Assembly (NCBI RefSeq): GCF_947252345.1 | Contig: NZ_CAMXVC010000007.1 | Span: 1 to 51,062 of the forward strand | Source of the DNA: an uncultured Finegoldia sp. | Lineage (GTDB): Bacteria; Bacillota; Clostridia; Tissierellales; Peptoniphilaceae | Reading direction: 5' to 3' | Length of the DNA: 51,062 nucleotides | Part shown: positions 1 to 8,983 of the stretch, piece after piece | Position numbering within the stretch: position 1 is the stretch's first letter | Layout: every line of letters begins with the position of its first letter | Notes under the pieces: generated by a model | Seen by the model: only the letters and a program-made list of their open reading frames with translations | Database searches by the model: none | Told to the model about the DNA's origin: nothing | Made by a program: the position numbers and the translations under genes

Positions 1-34
1 CAATAAATCAATTTCCAAATTTGTTAAAAATTTG

Positions 35-81
35 CAACAAAAAAATACCGTGAGAAAATTTCACAGTATTCTCACAGTATT
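35..81 (-). terminator. Intrinsic terminator of nifJ
   Basis: Read on the minus strand, a 13-bp stem (44-56 pairing with 69-81, one G-T wobble) is followed by a T-rich run just past the nifJ stop codon. The loop carries a partial copy of the stem (TCACAGTA at 61-68 and again at 72-79). This is a textbook intrinsic terminator shape. Confidence 0.85.
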
Positions 82-88
82 TTTGTTT

Positions 89-3000
89 TTATCTATTTGT
101 AGAATTTGGATTTACTACATCTTTTTTATTTGAGCCTTCTTCTTGTTTTGATTTTTCAACTGATTCTACTTTTTTTCCTTCTTTTTCGAGGTTTTCTTGT
201 AAATCTCCCAAATCTTCTACTGAGTTTGAATAATCCATTTCTGCTCTTCTCTTGTAGTTGTTGTATCTTTCCTTTGCATCTCTTTCAGCTTCTTGGAATA
301 ATTCTTCAGCTTGTTCAGGGAATGATTTTTGTAATGATAAATATCTCACTTCTCCTCTGATGAAGTCTTGGAATGAACCTGTTGGCTCTTTAGAATCTAA
401 TTGGAATGGATTCTTTCCTTCTTCTGCAAGAGTTGGATCGAATCTATACAAGTGCCAGTAACCAGCTTCAACTGCTAATTTTTCTTGGCGTTGACTCTTA
501 CCCATACCAGCTTTTATTCCGTGGTTGATACATGGAGAGTAAGCGATGATTAGTGATGGGCCATTGTATTCTTCGGCTTCTCTGATTGCTTTTAGAGTTT
601 GATTTTGGTTAGCACCCATAGCAATTTGTGCGACATAAACGTAACCGTAAGACGCTGCCATCATTCCTAAATCTTTTTTTCTAACTTTCTTACCACTTGC
701 GGCGAATTGTGCTACGGCTGCTGTTGGAGTTGACTTGGAAGCTTGTCCACCAGTGTTTGAGTAAACTTCTGTATCGAATACCATTACATTGATGTTTTCA
801 CCAGATGCTAATACGTGGTCCAATCCACCGTATCCGATATCATAAGCCCAACCGTCTCCACCGAAAATCCATACAGATTTTTTAATCAAGAAGTCTCTGT
901 CTGTTCTTATATATTTCAACAATTCTTCAGCTTGTTCGTTTTTAGTGTCGTCATCCAAGTGTTGCAATATTTCTGCTGCGCACGCTTTAGATGTTGCTAC
1001 ATCATCCATATTTTCAACGAATTTCTTGAATGGTTCGTTCAATGGACTTTCGATATTCAAATCCAAGAATGCTTGCATTTTTTCTTTTAATTGCAATCTT
1101 ATTTTTTTGACTGCCAAGTGCATTCCATATCCATATTCTGCGTTGTCTTCAAACAATGAGTTAGCCCAAGCAGGTCCTTTGCCTTCTTTGTTTGTGCAGT
1201 AAGGAGTTGATGGAGCACTAGCTCCCCAGATTGATGAACATCCTGTTGCGTTAGCTATCATCATTCTGTCGCCGTATAATTGAGTGATTAATTTAGCGTA
1301 TGGAGTTTCTCCACAACCAGCACAAGCTCCTGAAAATTCAAACAATGGTTGTTTGAATTGTGAACCCTTAACTGTTTTATCAGCTGGCATTAAATCCTCT
1401 TTGTATCCGACTTTTTCTGAAGCGTATGTCCAGTTGTCTTTTTGTTCTAAATATTGTTGTTCAAATGGCTTCATTATTAAAGCTTTTTCTTTTGCTGGGC
1501 AAACATCAGCACAGTTTCCGCAGCCTGTACAGTCAGCTGTAGATACTTGGATTCTAAATGTCAATCCGTCAAATCCCTTGCCGACAGCTTTTTTGCTTTC
1601 AAATGATTCTGGTGCATTGTTTCTTTCTTCTTCGTTCAACAAGAAAGGTCTGATAACAGCGTGTGGACATACGTATGAACATTGGTTACATTGAATACAT
1701 TTGTCCATTTGCCATTCAGGAACATTAAGAGCGATACATCTCTTTTCGTATGCTGCTGTTCCCATTGGAAACTCACCATTAGCTCTATCTTTAAATGCTG
1801 AAACAGGCAAATCATTACCTTGTTGTGCATTCATAACGCTTGCTACATTCTTTACAAATTCAGGAACATTAACGTCTTTTTCGACATCTTCTTCTGCGCT
1901 TTTCCATTCAGATGGAACATTAATTTCAACTAGCTTGTCGATTCCTTGGTCAACTGCAGCGTAGTTCATATTTACAACGTCCTCACCTTTTCTTCCGTAG
2001 TTGTGAACAATAGATTCTTTTAATTTTTTAATTGCTTCATCTATTGGCAACACTTTAGATAGTTTGAAGAATGCAGCTTGCATAATCATATTTGTTCTTC
2101 CACCCAATCCTACTTCAGCGGCAATCTTAGATGCGTTGATTGTGTAGAATTTGATGTCGTTTTCTGCTATATATTTCTTTAATTTTCCTGGCAAATGACG
2201 ATCTAGTTCTTCTTCATTCCAGATACAATTCAATAAGAATGTACCACCTTTTCTCAATCCTCTTAATAAATCGTATTGATATACATAAGCTTGTTTTGAA
2301 CAAGAAATGAAATCAGATTCATCTAATAGATAAGTTGAGTGGATTGGATTGTTACCAAATCTCAAGTGAGACATTGTTACCCCACCAGATTTTTTAGAGT
2401 CGTAATCGAAGTAACCTTGAGCATACATATCAGTACCATCTCCGATGATTTTTATAGCTGATTTGTTAGCGCCTACTGTACCATCAGAACCGAATCCCCA
2501 GAATTTACATCTGATAGTTCCTTCAGGTGAAGTGTTGATAACATCTTTTACTTCTAATGATCTATGAGTAACATCATCTACTATACCGATAGTAAATTGT
2601 GTTCTTGGTTTATCTTGTTTTAAGTTTTCAAAAACAGTGTTGATGTGAGTTGGAGTTGTATCTTTTGAACCTAAACCGTAAATACCACCTACGATAACCG
2701 GCTTGTTTTCTTGGTCATAGAAGCAATCTCTAACATCAAGATATAGTGGTTCTCCCAATGAACCTTTTTCTTTTGTTCTGTCAAGCACTGCGATTTTCTT
2801 AACTGTTTTTGGAATTGCATTTAAGAAATGTTCTTTAGAGAAAGGTCTGTATAAGTGAACTTTTAACACTCCGACTTTTTCGCCTTTTCCAATCAAATAA
2901 TCAACAGTTTCTTCAATTGTTTCAGTTACTGAACCCATAGCTACTATAATATTTTCGGCATCTTTAGCCCCATAGTAGTTGAATAATCCGTAGTTTCTGC

Positions 3001-3763
3001 CTGTAATCTTGTTAATCTCATTGATGTATTCTTCAGTAATTCCAACAATATCCTCATAGTATTTGTTAGATGCTTCAACACCTTGGAAATAAACGTCAGG
3101 ATTTTCAGCTGTACCCATTGTCTTAGGGTTTTCTGGATTTAAAGCGTTTCTTCTAAATTCGTCAATAGCTTCCCAATCAACAAGTTTTGCCAAGTCGTCA
3201 TAATCCATAACTTCAATCTTTTGAATTTCGTGACTTGTTCTAAAGCCATCGAAGAAATGTAAAAATGGAACTTTTCCTTTGATTGCTGATAAGTGTGCTA
3301 CTGCTGCTAAGTCCATAACTTCTTGAACAGAGCCTGAACACAACAACGCAAAACCTGTTTGTCTTGCTGCCATAACGTCTTGGTGGTCACCAAAAATGCT
3401 AAGTGCGTGCGATGCTAATGCTCTTGCTGATACGTGGAATACACCAGGCAAGTTTTCTCCGGCAATCTTGTACATATTTGGTACCATCAACAACAACCCT
3501 TGTGATGCTGTAAATGTAGATGCCAAAGCCCCTGCAACTAAAGCTCCGTGTACTGAACCAGCGGCTCCTCCTTCTGATTGTAATTCGGTAACTTGAACAG
3601 TTTCACCGAATAAGTTCTTTCGTCCATCTGCTGCCCAAACATCAATTGCTTCCGGCATTGGTGATGATGGAGTAATCGGATAAATAGTTGCCACGTCAGA
3701 AAACGCGTAAGCTACGTGAGCTGCAGCAGTGTTTCCGTCCATGGTTTTCATGTGTTTTGCCAT
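89..3763 (-). CDS. nifJ: Pyruvate:ferredoxin (flavodoxin) oxidoreductase, single-chain
   Basis: Converts pyruvate and CoA to acetyl-CoA and CO2 while reducing ferredoxin, in the cytoplasm. The 1224-residue chain shows the full single-subunit order: an N-terminal pyrimidine-binding domain (TIYPITPSSPM near residue 27), the gamma domain, a two-[4Fe-4S] ferredoxin domain with CIQCNQCSYVCP near 686 and CTGCGNCADVCP near 742, and the C-terminal thiamine-diphosphate domain with GGDGWAYDIGYGG near 967. The start is the ATG at 3763, behind a GGGGG ribosome site. The last 40 or so residues are a lysine- and glutamate-rich tail beyond the usual end of the family (about 1170-1195 residues). It stands alone between its own promoter and terminator. 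Reduced ferredoxin would feed the Rnf complex encoded at 36,661-41,615. Confidence 0.97.
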   Translation of the reverse strand: MAKHMKTMDGNTAAAHVAYAFSDVATIYPITPSSPMPEAIDVWAADGRKNLFGETVQVTELQSEGGAAGSVHGALVAGALASTFTASQGLLLMVPNMYKIAGENLPGVFHVSARALASHALSIFGDHQDVMAARQTGFALLCSGSVQEVMDLAAVAHLSAIKGKVPFLHFFDGFRTSHEIQKIEVMDYDDLAKLVDWEAIDEFRRNALNPENPKTMGTAENPDVYFQGVEASNKYYEDIVGITEEYINEINKITGRNYGLFNYYGAKDAENIIVAMGSVTETIEETVDYLIGKGEKVGVLKVHLYRPFSKEHFLNAIPKTVKKIAVLDRTKEKGSLGEPLYLDVRDCFYDQENKPVIVGGIYGLGSKDTTPTHINTVFENLKQDKPRTQFTIGIVDDVTHRSLEVKDVINTSPEGTIRCKFWGFGSDGTVGANKSAIKIIGDGTDMYAQGYFDYDSKKSGGVTMSHLRFGNNPIHSTYLLDESDFISCSKQAYVYQYDLLRGLRKGGTFLLNCIWNEEELDRHLPGKLKKYIAENDIKFYTINASKIAAEVGLGGRTNMIMQAAFFKLSKVLPIDEAIKKLKESIVHNYGRKGEDVVNMNYAAVDQGIDKLVEINVPSEWKSAEEDVEKDVNVPEFVKNVASVMNAQQGNDLPVSAFKDRANGEFPMGTAAYEKRCIALNVPEWQMDKCIQCNQCSYVCPHAVIRPFLLNEEERNNAPESFESKKAVGKGFDGLTFRIQVSTADCTGCGNCADVCPAKEKALIMKPFEQQYLEQKDNWTYASEKVGYKEDLMPADKTVKGSQFKQPLFEFSGACAGCGETPYAKLITQLYGDRMMIANATGCSSIWGASAPSTPYCTNKEGKGPAWANSLFEDNAEYGYGMHLAVKKIRLQLKEKMQAFLDLNIESPLNEPFKKFVENMDDVATSKACAAEILQHLDDDTKNEQAEELLKYIRTDRDFLIKKSVWIFGGDGWAYDIGYGGLDHVLASGENINVMVFDTEVYSNTGGQASKSTPTAAVAQFAASGKKVRKKDLGMMAASYGYVYVAQIAMGANQNQTLKAIREAEEYNGPSLIIAYSPCINHGIKAGMGKSQRQEKLAVEAGYWHLYRFDPTLAEEGKNPFQLDSKEPTGSFQDFIRGEVRYLSLQKSFPEQAEELFQEAERDAKERYNNYKRRAEMDYSNSVEDLGDLQENLEKEGKKVESVEKSKQEEGSNKKDVVNPNSTNR

Positions 3764-3835
3764 TTATTTAACCCCCTATATATAAATAAATAAAATTGTA
3801 CATTTAAAACGGATTTAAAAATTATCCGGAAGAAT

Positions 3836-3864
3836 ATTATAACGCAATATTTTTCATATTGCAA
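3836..3864 (-). promoter_or_regulatory. nifJ promoter with a palindrome in its spacer
   Basis: On the minus strand a -35 TTGCAA (3859-3864) and a perfect -10 TATAAT (3836-3841) are 17 bp apart. The spacer holds the inverted repeat GCAATAT-N5-ATATTGC (3844-3862), placed where a repressor would block RNA polymerase. A short CGGAT/ATCCG hairpin (3810-3828) lies at the predicted transcript start. The bound regulator is unknown. Confidence 0.75.
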
Positions 3865-3900
3865 CAAATCGCAAAATCATCAAGAAATTTTAATCCAAAA

Positions 3901-4860
3901 TTATTTTTTGTTATTTTTAGTTTGCTTTTTATGTTTCGCAGCGTCTTTTTTCATTTCTGCAATTAACTTATTATTTAGCTCTTGTGCAGCATTATATCCT
4001 AAAAGTTTTTGTCTTTGATTTCTAACGGCAACTTCTACAATCATGGCGATATTTCTTCCAGGTTTGACCGGTACTTCGAGATAAGGAAGCTCTACTCCTA
4101 AAATTTCAGTTGTGTGCTCATCCAATCCAATTCTGTCGTATTCTTTGTCGTCTTGCCATTTTTCTAGCTTGATAACCAAATCGATAAACGTGTTCAATCT
4201 AACCGAACCTGTACCGTACAATCTTTGGATATCCAAAATTCCAAGTCCTCTGACTTCCAAATAATGTCTGATGTTAGTTGGAGCTTGTGCGAGTAGTCCT
4301 TTTTCGATTTTTCTAATTTCAACCACATCATCTGCAACAAGTCTGTGACCTCTTGTCACCAAATCCAATGCGGTCTCGCTTTTTCCAACGGAGCTGTCTC
4401 CCATCAACAACACTCCCATACCAAATACGTCGAGTAGAGATGCGTGCAGAGTATCTTCTTCGCTTAGAAAATATTCCAACACCTCATCAAGTGCAGATAT
4501 AAGTCTCGTAGTTGTCCTGTCAGAAATCAAAAGAGTCTTATCGTATTCATCTGCGAGTTTTCTCACTTCGTCTGGAATTTGAGCGTAGTGCGAGAATATT
4601 ATACAAGGAATATCGTATTCCATCATCGCTCTGACTCTTTCTTTTCTAAGTTCGATATCCATCGCCATATAATATGCGAGTTCTGCCTTTCCGAATAATT
4701 GGATTCTTCTATAAGGAAATTCTTCCAAAAATCCACACAGTTGAAGACCTGGTCTGTTTATTTCCGAGTTCGTGATTTCTATTGTTTCATAATCGGAACT
4801 AGTCCTAATAACGTGCAAGTCCAATTTTTTTACAACGGCACTTAATTTTACTGTTTTCAT
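3901..4860 (-). CDS. hprK: HPr kinase/phosphorylase
   Basis: Phosphorylates HPr on serine with ATP and reverses the reaction with phosphate, setting carbon catabolite control and PTS activity. The 319-residue length is normal. The N-terminal DRTGG-like domain precedes a catalytic domain with the conserved His in TLHASLLDVFG, the Walker A loop GDSSVGKS near residue 153, the VADD segment and the signature LEVRGLGILDIQRLYG. The start at 4860 sits behind GGAGGGAACTTT. It is transcribed toward nifJ but separated by 137 bp holding a strong nifJ promoter. No HPr gene is in the window. Confidence 0.96.
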   Translation of the reverse strand: MKTVKLSAVVKKLDLHVIRTSSDYETIEITNSEINRPGLQLCGFLEEFPYRRIQLFGKAELAYYMAMDIELRKERVRAMMEYDIPCIIFSHYAQIPDEVRKLADEYDKTLLISDRTTTRLISALDEVLEYFLSEEDTLHASLLDVFGMGVLLMGDSSVGKSETALDLVTRGHRLVADDVVEIRKIEKGLLAQAPTNIRHYLEVRGLGILDIQRLYGTGSVRLNTFIDLVIKLEKWQDDKEYDRIGLDEHTTEILGVELPYLEVPVKPGRNIAMIVEVAVRNQRQKLLGYNAAQELNNKLIAEMKKDAAKHKKQTKNNKK

Positions 4861-4887
4861 AAAGTTCCCTCCTATTTATATTCTATA

Positions 4888-4916
4888 TTTATATCTGCTG
4901 GTACGCAAATTAACAA
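4888..4916 (-). promoter_or_regulatory. Candidate hprK promoter
   Basis: On the minus strand TTGTTA (4911-4916) and TATAAA (4888-4893) are separated by 17 bp, a short distance before the hprK ribosome site. It faces away from the plus-strand wall-hydrolase gene at 5085. Confidence 0.5.
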
Positions 4917-4946
4917 GAGGAAAATACATCGCCGAAGCGGTTTATC

Positions 4947-5028
4947 TGTTACGTTTTTGTAATATTTTCCTTTTTTTTAGTCTTAATTGTTACAAAAAAG
5001 TTACAACAGGTTACAAATGTGTTACAAT
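4947..5028 (+). promoter_or_regulatory. WalR-like sites and phased GTTACAA array before the CWB2/3D gene
   Basis: TGTTAC-N5-TGTAAT at 4947-4963 fits the published WalR (YycF) consensus of two TGTWAH half-sites five bases apart. Downstream, GTTACAA occurs four times with starts at 4989, 5000, 5010 and 5021, so spaced 11, 10 and 11 bp and on one helix face. The last copy overlaps TACAAT (5023-5028), a plausible -10. WalR controls autolysins in Firmicutes and the downstream gene is a wall hydrolase. That WalR is the binder here is inference. Confidence 0.65.
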
Positions 5029-5084
5029 AAGTATATCGAATTTGAAGATTAAATTATTTTAATCGCAATATATTAGGAGGAAGA

Positions 5085-6815
5085 ATGAACAGTCTAAAAA
5101 AACCATTGTTAGTAATGGGACTTATGTTTACCTTTTCTGCTCTAAATGCAACTTCTTCATTTGCCGATGTTGACAATACTAAGCTAATCGAAGAAGTAAA
5201 ACACGACGCTTTAAAACACAATTCAAATTTGCAAGATATAATAAATCACACAGAAAACGTGAATGAAGATTCCATAAAATCTGGACACTCACAGCAAAAC
5301 GAAGAAAAAAATAACGAAGAAAATATAGACGAAAACAAAGACAAACAAGATGCTTCTGAATCAAACGAACAGTCTGATAAGCTTATTATGAAACAAGCAG
5401 AGGTTAAGGCTAGTAAGAGAGCTGACATTAAAAAAATCAACTCTACTGACAAGTTTGACACTGCTGCAAAAATCAGAAGCAAGTATTTCTCTGATTCTAA
5501 AACAGTTATCCTTACAAACAGCTCTACATTCGTAGACTCATTGTCAGCTGTTTCACTATCAAGAGGAAAGAGTCCTATTTTGTTTACAAAATCAAACTCC
5601 CTTGACCAAAAAACATTGGCTAATTTAAAACAAAATAAGCCTAAAAAAGTTTACATCTTAGGTGGAGAAAAATCTGTTGGAAATTCAGTAATCAAACAAC
5701 TTGAAGGTTTGGGAATAATAGTTGAGAGAATTTCTGGACAAAACAGATTCGAGGTAAATGCAAAAGTCGCTGAGAAAACACATAATCCACAAAACAATTC
5801 AAAAACAAATATACTTATAACATCAGGTGAAAACCACAGTGATGCCATCAATTCTGCTACTTTAGCACAATCTCAAAAGGCTCCTATTCTTTTCGTTTCA
5901 AAGAACGAAGTGCCAACTCCAATCAAAAATTATTTGAAGGCATTGAAACGCAAGAACCTTATCGGAAACATAACTATCGTAGGTGGTATGAGTTCAGTTT
6001 CTAGCAAAGTAGAAGCTTATTTGAACGCATTGTCAAACCGTGTAAGAAGAATTGCTGGTTCTGACAGATATTCAACTAATGTTAAGGTTGCAAAATCAGT
6101 TAATCCGAATGCAAATCGAGCAATCGTCGCTGAAGGTCAAGGTTACAATGACGCTTTGTTAATGTCACCAGTAGCTGCAAAGTTAGACGCATCTTTGATT
6201 TTAACTAAACCGGATGATGTAACTAGAACTACTAACTACGCTTCAAAAGACAAACAATATTCTATGGAAGCTTTCTTCAAGAATAATACGTCAATTGACC
6301 AGGTTATAGTATGTGAAGCTAACCAATCAATAGCTGAATTTGTTTCAGCATCAATTGCTGATTTATTGCAAGGTAGAAGCTTAAAGGATGCACCGAGAGC
6401 AGATGCTTTGTACAAGCAAAAAACAATCGAAACTAAAAAAGAAGTTGTGAAGGAAACTAAAAAACAAATCGCAAAGGAAATCAAAAAAGTTGAATCCGTT
6501 GTCGATTCACTAGAAGCACAACTTAAAAATGCAAAAAAAGTTCTAACAGTTAGAGCGACTGCTTATACTGCAGACCCTCGTGAAAATGGTGGTTGGGCAG
6601 TAACAGCAATCGGCACTCCTATTAGACGAGGAGTTATCGCAGTTGACCCAAGAGTAATACCATTGAGAAGTAGAGTTTATGTCGAAGGATATGGATTTGC
6701 AACAGCTGAAGACACTGGCGGAGCTATCAAAGGAAGAAAAATAGATGTAGTTATGGATTCAAAATCACAGTCTCGTAGTTGGGGCGTCAGAAACGTAAAA
6801 ATATACATCTTATAA
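5085..6815 (+). CDS. Secreted CWB2 wall-anchored protein with C-terminal 3D hydrolase domain
   Basis: A predicted exported, wall-attached peptidoglycan-active protein of 576 residues. A signal peptide (start MNSLKKPLL, cleavage near SSFA-D) is followed by an acidic low-complexity stretch (about 30-110) and three cell-wall-binding type 2 repeats starting near 117, 215 and 322, each opening with a segment like RISGQNRFEV. A Lys/Glu helical linker (about 445-485) leads to a 3D domain (488-576) with VRATAYTADP, ARG-rich IAVDPRVIPL and EDTGGAIKG, the fold of MltA/YabE-type enzymes. The start follows TAGGAGGAAGA. It is a close paralogue of the next gene in the N-terminus and repeats, with a different catalytic end. 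CWB2 repeats bind anionic wall polymers in clostridia. Exact bond cut is not shown. Confidence 0.9.
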   Translation: MNSLKKPLLVMGLMFTFSALNATSSFADVDNTKLIEEVKHDALKHNSNLQDIINHTENVNEDSIKSGHSQQNEEKNNEENIDENKDKQDASESNEQSDKLIMKQAEVKASKRADIKKINSTDKFDTAAKIRSKYFSDSKTVILTNSSTFVDSLSAVSLSRGKSPILFTKSNSLDQKTLANLKQNKPKKVYILGGEKSVGNSVIKQLEGLGIIVERISGQNRFEVNAKVAEKTHNPQNNSKTNILITSGENHSDAINSATLAQSQKAPILFVSKNEVPTPIKNYLKALKRKNLIGNITIVGGMSSVSSKVEAYLNALSNRVRRIAGSDRYSTNVKVAKSVNPNANRAIVAEGQGYNDALLMSPVAAKLDASLILTKPDDVTRTTNYASKDKQYSMEAFFKNNTSIDQVIVCEANQSIAEFVSASIADLLQGRSLKDAPRADALYKQKTIETKKEVVKETKKQIAKEIKKVESVVDSLEAQLKNAKKVLTVRATAYTADPRENGGWAVTAIGTPIRRGVIAVDPRVIPLRSRVYVEGYGFATAEDTGGAIKGRKIDVVMDSKSQSRSWGVRNVKIYIL

Positions 6816-6827
6816 TAAATGACATTT

Positions 6828-6859
6828 AAGCACCGAATGTAAAATTTCGGTGCTTTTTT
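6828..6859 (+). terminator. Intrinsic terminator after CWB2/3D gene
   Basis: A 10-bp stem (AAGCACCGAA at 6828-6837 with TTCGGTGCTT at 6846-6855) runs into a T-run, 12 bases past the stop codon. Confidence 0.9.
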
Positions 6860-7286
6860 AGTTGGCAACAAATTGATTTTGCGTTCTAAATTCTATTGTA
6901 TTATTCTTAAAATAACATTTTTATTCTAAAATTAATCAAATTTTCTTCGAAATTTGCCAAATATTACAAATATGTAACAAGTAATAAAAATATCGCCATT
7001 TTGCCATCAATAGGATAAAAGTTACAAATCGGTTACAAATTATCCCCTATTTTCTGCGATGTCAATTTCACATTAATTTCATAAATTTTTGAATTTGTAA
7101 ATAGTTTTTGCAAATTTTTTTGATTATTTTTGTTTCTCTTCAAAATTTGGAGCAAAAATGTGCAATTTGTTTGAAACTTACGAAAAATTCCTGTAAACTA
7201 GTAGAGTAATTTAAATAAGTTACAAATTGGTTACAAAATATAAAACCATTTTATTCAACTCGCAAAAGAGTATATTAGGAGGATAC
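6860..7286 (+). promoter_or_regulatory. Long AT-rich leader with GTTACAA repeat pairs and a promoter
   Basis: This stretch has no gene. It holds repeat pairs 11 bp apart: GTTACAA at 7021 and 7032, and at 7219 and 7230. A related TGTAAC lies at 6973-6978. A clear sigma-A promoter, TTGAAA (7171-7176), 17 bp, TAAACT (7194-7199), sits between the pairs. A TATAAA at 7239-7244 could be a second -10. The ribosome site TAGGAGG is at 7277-7283. The repeats match those before the preceding paralogue, suggesting shared control. Confidence 0.6.
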
Positions 7287-8942
7287 ATGAATAATTTTAA
7301 GAAGCCACTACTTGTTATGACTTTGGCGGTTTCATTATCTTTGGGAGCAAATGTTTCATTTGCAGATAATGACAACAACAAGTCAGATACATTTGTTAAA
7401 GCAACATTAGATAATTCAAGTAATACTGATACAACTAAGATACAAGTAAAACTAGATGAAAACAACAAAGTAATCTCTAATAGAGAATATACAGAGAATT
7501 TGAATGTGAAAGAAGCTGAGGTTAAATCCGAAAAGAAAGCTAAGATTGAAAGAGTCGATGCTAAAAACAGATTCGAAACTGCTAAGAAGATAAAAGATTC
7601 TGAATTTACCGATGCAAAAACAGCTGTCGTTGTAAATTCGAACGAATTTGCAGATTCAATCAGTGCAACTAATATTTCAAACGGAAAATCACCTATTCTT
7701 TATACGCAATCACAAAAGCTTGATAATTTGACAAAAGAAGCTTTGAACGGCGTCAAAAAAGTATACATCACTGGTGGAGAAAAATCTGTAAGTTCGAAAG
7801 TTGTCGATGAATTAAACGCTATGGGAATAGAAGTAGTAAGGGTTAAGGGAAATGACAGGTACGAGGTAAATGCAAAATCAGCCAAAACTTCTCACCCTGT
7901 TTCCGATAAGAGACAAAATGTTGTCATAGCATCTGGCGAAAACTTTGCCGATTCTATTTCTTCAACCTCATTAGCTAAGAAGAAAAATGCTCCTGTTTTG
8001 TTGGTTAAAAAGAATGAAATCCCTACTTCTATAAAACAATACTTAAATTCTTTCAAGAAAAAAGGCCTTTTAGGTGACATAACTTTAGTAGGTGGAGAAA
8101 ATTCTATTTCAAAATTTGTGGAACGAGAACTTTCAAAGTTGGCAAATGTGACTAGAATCTCAGGCTCTGATAGATACCAAACATCTGTTAAGGTTGCTAA
8201 GCTTGTCTCCGCTAAAACGGATAGAGCAATCGTGGCAAGCGGCGAAAAATTCGTTGATGTACTAGCGGCATCTCCTGTGGCACAAAAACACAACGCACCG
8301 ATTATTTTGGTTAAGAAAATGGATGTTACAAGAGATGAGGACTACAAAACTCAAGAGCAAAAGTCAAATTCTGTCGAGTCTTTCTTCAGACAAAACAAGT
8401 CGAATATTATGCACACATTGATTTTTGGTGGCAAAAGTTCCATAGATAATTTTGTTGTCAACGAAATAAAAGACTTGTTGGCTGGTAAACCGCTACAATC
8501 AAAGTCAAAAGTTGACTCACTTGTAAATATAGCGAATAAAAGTGACAAAAAACAAGACGACACAAATAATAAATTGGACAAAATCGTGAAGCTCGCTTAC
8601 AAGCAATTAGGTAAGCCTTATGTTTGGGGAACTCATGGCCCATCATCATTCGATTGTTCGGGACTTACATCTTATCTTTACAAACAAGCTTACGGAGTGT
8701 CTATCAGTACAAGTTCGAGAGCACAAGCTTCATACGGATACAAAGTGTCAAAATCAAACCTTAGAAAAGGAGACTTGATGTTTTTTGCCACAGGTGGCGG
8801 TGGAATAAGTCACGTTGGAATCTATGTAGGTGACAATAAATTAGTCCACGCATCTACTCCTTCAACTGGAGTTATCTTGTCTGACATCAACTCAAGATAT
8901 TACCAAAAGACATTCGTAACAGCAAGAAGATTATTAGGATAA
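7287..8942 (+). CDS. Secreted CWB2 wall-anchored NlpC/P60 endopeptidase
   Basis: A predicted exported peptidoglycan endopeptidase of 551 residues, cutting stem peptides as NlpC/P60 enzymes do. The signal peptide (MNNFKKPLLVMTL, cleavage near VSFA-D) closely matches that of the preceding gene. Three CWB2 repeats start near 88, 184 and 289 (RVKGNDRYEV, RISGSDRYQT). After a short Lys-rich linker comes the NlpC/P60 domain (about 430-551) with catalytic Cys near 456 in FDCSGL, His near 508 in ISHVGIYVG and the later HAST segment. I chose the ATG at 7287 because TAGGAGGATAC precedes it; a longer reading from 7227 would lack a ribosome site and mask the signal peptide. Probably a tandem duplicate with a swapped catalytic end. 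Confidence 0.93.
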   Translation: MNNFKKPLLVMTLAVSLSLGANVSFADNDNNKSDTFVKATLDNSSNTDTTKIQVKLDENNKVISNREYTENLNVKEAEVKSEKKAKIERVDAKNRFETAKKIKDSEFTDAKTAVVVNSNEFADSISATNISNGKSPILYTQSQKLDNLTKEALNGVKKVYITGGEKSVSSKVVDELNAMGIEVVRVKGNDRYEVNAKSAKTSHPVSDKRQNVVIASGENFADSISSTSLAKKKNAPVLLVKKNEIPTSIKQYLNSFKKKGLLGDITLVGGENSISKFVERELSKLANVTRISGSDRYQTSVKVAKLVSAKTDRAIVASGEKFVDVLAASPVAQKHNAPIILVKKMDVTRDEDYKTQEQKSNSVESFFRQNKSNIMHTLIFGGKSSIDNFVVNEIKDLLAGKPLQSKSKVDSLVNIANKSDKKQDDTNNKLDKIVKLAYKQLGKPYVWGTHGPSSFDCSGLTSYLYKQAYGVSISTSSRAQASYGYKVSKSNLRKGDLMFFATGGGGISHVGIYVGDNKLVHASTPSTGVILSDINSRYYQKTFVTARRLLG

Positions 8943-8947
8943 ATTTA

Positions 8948-8982
8948 AAAAGCAATGGCTTATCAAAGCCATTGCTTTTTTG
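8948..8982. terminator. Bidirectional terminator between convergent genes
   Basis: A stem AGCAATGGCTT / AAGCCATTGCT with a four-base loop is flanked by A-runs on the left and T-runs on the right, so it can stop the plus-strand CWB2 gene and the minus-strand lipoprotein gene that end on either side. Confidence 0.9.
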
Positions 8983-8983
8983 T

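Noticed and set aside
3844..3862. nifJ dyad as a Rex operator
   Set aside because: The arms GCAATAT/ATATTGC do not fit the TTGTTAA-type Rex half-sites.
4931..4941. CGC-UUCG-GCG hairpin upstream of hprK
   Set aside because: The stem is three base pairs only; too short to support a role.
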